The notes beneath the pieces are model-generated. The model did not search any database and was not told where the DNA came from. It worked only from the letters and a program-made list of their open reading frames with translations. A program made the translations under genes and the position numbers. A stretch of DNA of 50,000 bases. It comes from Nemertoderma westbladi. Its lineage: Eukaryota; Xenacoelomorpha; Nemertodermatida; Nemertodermatidae. The stretch's first letter is position 1; each line of letters opens with the position of its first letter. Shown here one piece after another: positions 45,501 to 50,000 of the stretch. The stretch covers positions 1 through 50,000 of the forward strand of contig JAUCBJ010005046.1 in the NCBI GenBank assembly GCA_032718475.1. The letters are read 5' to 3'.

Positions 45501-46899
45501 ATAAATACACCAAGAAATTGACAGTTGGATTCTCTCTGAATATTATTCCATGACAAGGTATCACTTAAAGTTGCATTCAAGTTAGGTGCGACAAAGAAGA
45601 TAACACGATCAGTGAGCAGATGATGTCGAAATAATCCAGTGTGTTTGTGGCTGATAGCCACTGACTTGGTTCCTAAGGAAGACCACACTAATCCCCCATG
45701 GTACACAAATAGCGCCTGTGGGTGATCCAAATCTCTGGCAATCTCCACAAGCTTGCCTCCATGTAAGCGGGCCATACTGACAGTCCCTAGTCTGGGATCT
45801 GTCCAATAAACGGTGGACCTTGATGGATCAAGGGCGATATGCCCTGGATGAGAACCATTCGCTAAGGGAACAACTAATTGCGGTGGGGAACTACCATCAA
45901 TAGAAATGAAAAAAATTCCAGCATTGTTTCTCCCCCGATTAGTGAAATAAAGTCGACTTTCTATTGGACTAATGGCCAATCCATAAGGTGAAAAATGAGT
46001 GACGTTTTTAAACAGAGACATCCGGTGTTTGCCATACTTGGAGGACATTTCAATGCTACCAAGTAAAGAATCCGTCCAAATCAAGTTGCCTGTTAATGGA
46101 TCCACTACAATGCTACCGACTTTTCCAATACCTTGCTTCATAAGAACATTTTGACCTCCATTCCCGTTCCAATAAATAACATTACTTTCACTATTATACC
46201 AGTACAGAATGTTTTCTATCGTATTTACCGCCATTGTGGTTATACCTCCATTCAATGATGAATTAAATGATTCATTGTATGTGCCTTTTGAGAAATTCGG
46301 CCACTGAATGTAGTGTAGATTGTTGCCATCTGTGTACCAAGTTTTAATGCCGATACATTCGTGTCTGTCGGACCCCAATCTTAAATCCAGCGGGCACAGA
46401 CACTGATAATGCTGGTCCTGTAGAGGTACACAGACGTGGCTGCACTCTGGGAACTGATTTGAACAAGGGCTATTAAACATTTCGTAATCATTGTGATTGA
46501 AAACTCCTAAATCTCCGGGATGTTTGACACTAAATAATTGAGCAAAGTTTTCTCCTGTAATTTTGTTAGAGGAGAAAATCGCCCCAGCTTTTCTGTCAGT
46601 CCAATACAAAGTGTTATCAAACACACCAATAGATAGAGGGTGTTGCATGTTTGAGTCAAGCGTAGTGCGCCGATTTCTACCATCAAGATCACAGGATTCT
46701 ATGCGTTTGTGTTTGCCATCGATCCAGTAGATTCTGTTACTGGCGGCGTCTAAAGTGAGTCCATTGGGCCACCCCAGACGTCGTGACACCAACGACCTCC
46801 GGTGAGATCCATCCAGAGATGCTTTTTCGATTTGTGGATGGGACCCCCAATCAGTCCAGTATATACTCCCGTGTCCAAGTCGAGTATCAACAATGATAT
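39512..46899 (-). CDS. LRP-like giant terminal exon (7,388 bp)
   Basis: Acceptor TTTTTTTTACAG at 46911-46900, TAA at 39514-39512. Counting residues from 46792: rest of propeller 1 to ~105; EGF ~110-148; propeller 2 ~150-420; EGF ~425-452; LDLa 1-8 ~454-784; EGFs ~785-868; propeller 3 ~870-1130; EGF ~1135; propeller 4 ~1176-1450; EGF ~1456; LDLa 9-16 ~1500-1839; EGFs ~1840-1920; propeller 5 ~1925-2200; EGFs ~2206-2280; TM ~2297-2322; NPAY ~2371. Most LDLa modules keep CDG..DC.DGSDE; the seventh and thirteenth are atypical. Vertebrate LRP genes spread this over dozens of exons, so introns have been lost here. Confidence 0.95.
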
Positions 46900-49800
46900 C
46901 TGTAAAAAAAATTAACTTATTTTACTTCATAATCATTTCAATCAATCTAAATTTAATATCGTGGCGACTGAATTTGTATCTATTTATTATTGGCGCCAAT
47001 GCCAATAGAAACTATCTACTTCATGGTTTATAATCTGACACCTTATACGATTTCGTTCCATATAAAGTATCTAGAGATATAATATAAATGGTATATTACA
47101 CCCTCAACATAAAATAAGCGGATTGCAGATTACAGCATAGCCTACAGGAAACTGACGATTACGCATTTCGCCCTCCCGGTAAAAGATAGGCTGACACCAC
47201 GTCAATAATTAAACATAATAGTTATCACAAAACGTATTGCAGATAAAATAATGGATCAGGTTGGCCTCCGTGGCATTGCCCATTTAATAATACCTTCTCA
47301 ATGAATACGCCCAGCCCCGTAAGACGTCTTTCCGGTGTTTAAACATTAAATGTTAAGGAAGAATCATCAATTGTGGCTGTGAAAGCGAAAAGGTACCTTA
47401 AGGTGAAAATGAGGTTTTTGAGTTAGATATTGCATGTGATTGGCCAACATCTCAGCTCTCTAATGAGCTATAAATTATCCTGATTGGATGAGTACATCAA
47501 GAGTTATTAGAAATTAAGTATTGGCACGACAACCAGATGGAAAATATACTATTACGAGTAAATCGCATTTAAAGATTTTGTTGTATTTTAATTTTAATAG
47601 TAGTAGGGATTACTAACAAAATATCTTGAAAGTGAGTTTGCTAAATCGGAGTGGGTCTGGTGTTGTGTTGTGATGTTGAGGCTTGAGGGGCAAAATGTGT
47701 AATAGGAATGTACATTAGCAAACTAATGAACAACTATGCTGCCTTTTTTTTCTAGTCTGGGACTTCGAGCAGCACGTGATCAACTAAGCTGGATGGTTAT
47801 CTAAGGCAGGGACTTCGAGCACCACGTGAACAATAAAGGTAGCTAGTTATAGTAGACTAGTCTGGGACTTCGAGCAGCACGTGAACAACAAAGGTAGCTA
47901 GTTATCAAGTCTGGGACTTCGAGCAGGACGTGCACAAATATGCTACGGTTTTATCTAGTTTGGGACTTCGAGCAGCACGTAAACAACAAAGCTATCTAGT
48001 TATCTTGTTTGAGACTTCGAGCAACACGTGAACAACTAAGGTAGCTAGTTATCTGGTCTGGGACTTCGAGCAGCACGTGAACAACAAACCTCAAAAAACT
48101 TCAGAATTATCAATCGAAACACAAACAATTTTTTATTTGACATTTTTTACTTGTACTTTTCGTCCTGGGGTCCAAAATAGCACCGAAAATGATGGTTGTT
48201 TTGCCAAAAAATATTTTTAACAAGTTTTATCGTGATCAGCGACCTCAAAAACCCGCATACATTCAGAATTATCAATCGAAACACAACATTTTTTAATTTG
48301 ACATTTTTTTTACTTGTACTTTTCGTCCTGGGGGTCCAAAATAGCACCAAAAATGATAGTTGCATTACCAGAAAATATTTTTAAGATGTTTTATCGTGTT
48401 CAACGACCTCGAAAACCCTTATACCATCAAAATTATAATTTTTGAGCCAAGATCTAAAAATTTCTAAAATGACTGACAACACTTGACAGATAAACAGACA
48501 AACAGACGGACAGACAGACAGACCGATTGACAAGCAAACATATTGAAAATAACTGGAAGATAGTTTTCTATTGGAATAATAAGGCATATAAATTAATTTA
48601 TAAGATTGAATCTACATAGAACAACATAATATCTATCGGGAATGAGATTTAAATTTCAAAGCTTCTGACTACTCTCAATCAAAGCTGATTATCTCCAAAA
48701 CTAAGCTAGCTGTTAACATACCGTTAACACATTTGGATACCTCATTAAAAACTGCATATATCATATTGAAAATAAAAAAATTGAAAATTTTGACTTGGAA
48801 ATTTAATTTTTCTTTAAGTGCGATTTTCTCAAAACGACATTTTCCCGTTAAGGTACCTTTTCGCTTTCACCGCCACAATTGCAAGACTGCTTGGCTCAAG
48901 GGGGGAGGGGGGGGGGGTCTTATCATAATGATTAAAATCGTAGTGATATAAAATAACATTTAATCACAATCATACGTGTTTTATGCCATATTTAATGCCA
49001 TGCATATTTAATGCCATATTGCTCTCACATCTGTTAGATATATATTTTTTTCAAAATTTGACCAAAGGCGCTGTTCGATTTTCTGACACAATGTTAACAG
49101 CTGTACACCCTAACAGCCCTAACTAACGAATAAATATCGTTCTAAAATAACATTCTACTTGTTCTTAAACATTTTTCAATATTTGAACATTTTACATCTC
49201 AAAATTCAAAATTCCAATGTTTCCCATTCAGTAAACATCAAAATATCATAAAATTAGTGAATAGCTTAATATTTCATGTCTCGAATAATAATAAAGTAAT
49301 AATTCATTTTACGACTTACATCTCGGTAACTGTAATTCTTCCGTCAGTATAGGAGTTCGACCCCTGCCTAACGCCGATGCAATAACTATCTGAGCCGGTT
49401 CATTCTCCGTCCAGTATAGGTTATCTGAGACACAATCTACAGCCAGGCCATACTTGGCCTTCGTTCCGTAATATAAGACCTCAACATTGCCGCTTGCTGA
49501 TCTCCTGTAACAAAACATTTAGAATATAAGATCGACAACTTATTGTTGATGGAAAACGGACGTAATAATATTTTTCGTGGAATTAGTAAACATTAGTAAA
49601 CCCCAGGCAGTTCGTCTCAAAAACAAATTGCAATCAACTACAGCTGTAGTAGCCGCACGCAAGTTTGGTATAAAAACTACTGACCTCATAATCCCAGACT
49701 GAGACCACTCCCGAAACACCCAATAGAAACTCCCGGTCTTTGGGCAGAAATCTACCGCGGTGATACTGCCAACCTGATTGGCTATCTCCTCAACGACGTT

Positions 49801-50000
49801 ATTGTCACCATAATAACCATTGATCCGACCGCCGTCGGTATAAATTATATGGAAAGGCGTTCGGGAGTTGCAGGTTCTATTGTCGCTATGGAGACTGTAA
49901 CCATGGGTACAGGAGCAACTAATAAATCCTTTGTGATCCGAGGAACAAATCTGCGAACAATTCCCGTTGTCAACGAGACACGGATCCACGCAGCCGAACT
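39512..50000 (-). CDS. LRP1/LRP2-type giant lipoprotein receptor, C-terminal 2,628 residues (5' end outside window)
   Basis: Exons on the minus strand: 50000-49685 (open at window end), 49504-49320, 46899-39512. Joining them keeps one frame. Order of modules: EGF; YWTD propeller 1; EGF; propeller 2; EGF; eight LDLa; two EGF (one DINEC calcium-binding type); propeller 3; EGF; propeller 4; EGF; eight LDLa; two EGF (DINEC); propeller 5; two EGF; TM; ~100-residue tail with one NPxY motif (LTNPAYDEF). This is the LRP1/LRP2 endocytic receptor plan. The last propeller followed by only two EGFs before the membrane is nearer LRP2 (megalin) than LRP1, but a single NPxY is fewer than either vertebrate protein has. 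It likely binds many ligands at the cell surface, with release in acid endosomes. Confidence 0.93.
47751..48085 (+). repeat. 49-bp minisatellite with CACGTG E-boxes (7 copies)
   Basis: Unit CTGGGACTTCGAGCAGCACG, then TGAACAACAAAGGTAGCTAG and TTAT. GACTTCGAGC starts at 47761, 47811, 47866, 47915, 47964, 48013 and 48062. Five of the seven copies retain the palindromic E-box CACGTG. It lies in the LRP-like intron. Confidence 0.93.
48087..48460 (+). repeat. ~155-bp tandem repeat, two full copies and a partial
   Basis: Copies begin with ACCTCAAAAA near 48087, 48242 and 48405. They share CAGAATTATCAATCGAAACA, TTGTACTTTTCGTCCTGGG and CCAAAATAGCACC. The third copy is cut short and followed by a GACA run. 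Confidence 0.9.
48487..48530 (+). repeat. GACA-type microsatellite
   Basis: Imperfect ACAGACA repeat ending CAGACCGATTGACAAGC. The same ending style is seen after CAACAGA runs near 2770. Confidence 0.85.
49320..49504 (-). CDS. LRP-like internal exon (propeller 1, middle blades)
   Basis: Acceptor TTTTGTTACAG (ends 49505), donor GTAAGT at 49319. Encodes [19 protein letters not shown] then [17 protein letters not shown] to LPRY, two YWTD-type blades. 185 nt; completes an Arg codon at its 5' end and leaves one base for Tyr at its 3' end. Confidence 0.9.
49685..50000 (-). CDS. LRP-like exon, partial (EGF module and start of propeller 1)
   Basis: Continues past the window edge. Encodes [18 protein letters not shown], an EGF-like module ending DNRTC, then propeller strands ([30 protein letters not shown]). 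Donor GTCAGT at 49684 is a weaker match but gives the correct phase into the next exon. Confidence 0.88.

Larger units (their letters stand above)
46900..49319 (-). other. LRP-like intron with three simple-repeat blocks
   Basis: Bounded by donor GTAAGT (49319-49314) and acceptor TTTTACAG (46900). Contains the 49-bp CACGTG repeat (47751-48085), a ~155-bp tandem repeat (48087-48460), a GACA microsatellite (48487-48530) and a G-rich tract (48900-48917). The word AAGGTACCTTT with GCGAAAAGG near 47387 also appears inverted near 48850. No exon seen. Confidence 0.75.

Overview
The window is animal nuclear DNA. It has long introns with GT-AG borders, AT-rich intergenic DNA full of dispersed repeats, and extracellular-receptor genes (CUB, LDL-receptor class A, EGF, YWTD beta-propeller domains). 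Two multi-kilobase tandem arrays are resolved, so the assembly probably used long reads. The short palindromic words ACCGGT and AGGCCT and long G/C homopolymers recur throughout. I read it as an invertebrate, probably marine. A minisatellite built on a splice junction recalls what I remember being described in amphioxus, but the species cannot be settled from this window.

Layout. 1-2445: two arrays of one 10-bp repeat in opposite orientation around a 1.3-kb spacer (foldback-like). 2446-11800: gene-poor, with a decayed LINE-type reverse transcriptase (4100-6475), tRNA-related SINE fragments, G/C homopolymers and members of a short TIR element. 11898-32807 (+): a seven-exon gene I assembled by hand from splice sites. 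It gives signal peptide - CUB - CUB - LDLa - transmembrane helix - cytoplasmic tail, 488 aa, the NETO architecture. Intron 2 holds a 61-bp minisatellite of about 64 copies. Intron 3 is almost wholly a 41-bp minisatellite of about 177 copies, whose unit is the last 32 bases of exon 3 plus the first 9 bases of the intron. 34115-35905 (+): a single-exon ankyrin + triple-RING protein resembling the C-terminal half of Mind bomb E3 ligases. 36318-37630: a 1.3-kb element with about 115-bp inverted termini. 39116-39248 (+): a possible orphan terminal exon. 39512-50000 (-): the 3' part of a giant LRP1/LRP2-type endocytic receptor. Two ordinary exons precede a 7,388-bp last exon carrying most of the visible protein; the 5' part lies beyond the window.

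The genes share no obvious pathway. Two are transmembrane receptors with LDLa modules (a NETO-like auxiliary subunit and an LRP-like cargo receptor); one is a probable ubiquitin ligase. The most unusual item is the intron-3 array. Nearly every copy places an AATAAA word just before a consensus 5' splice site, so the pre-mRNA would carry well over 150 tandem decoy donors after the true one.
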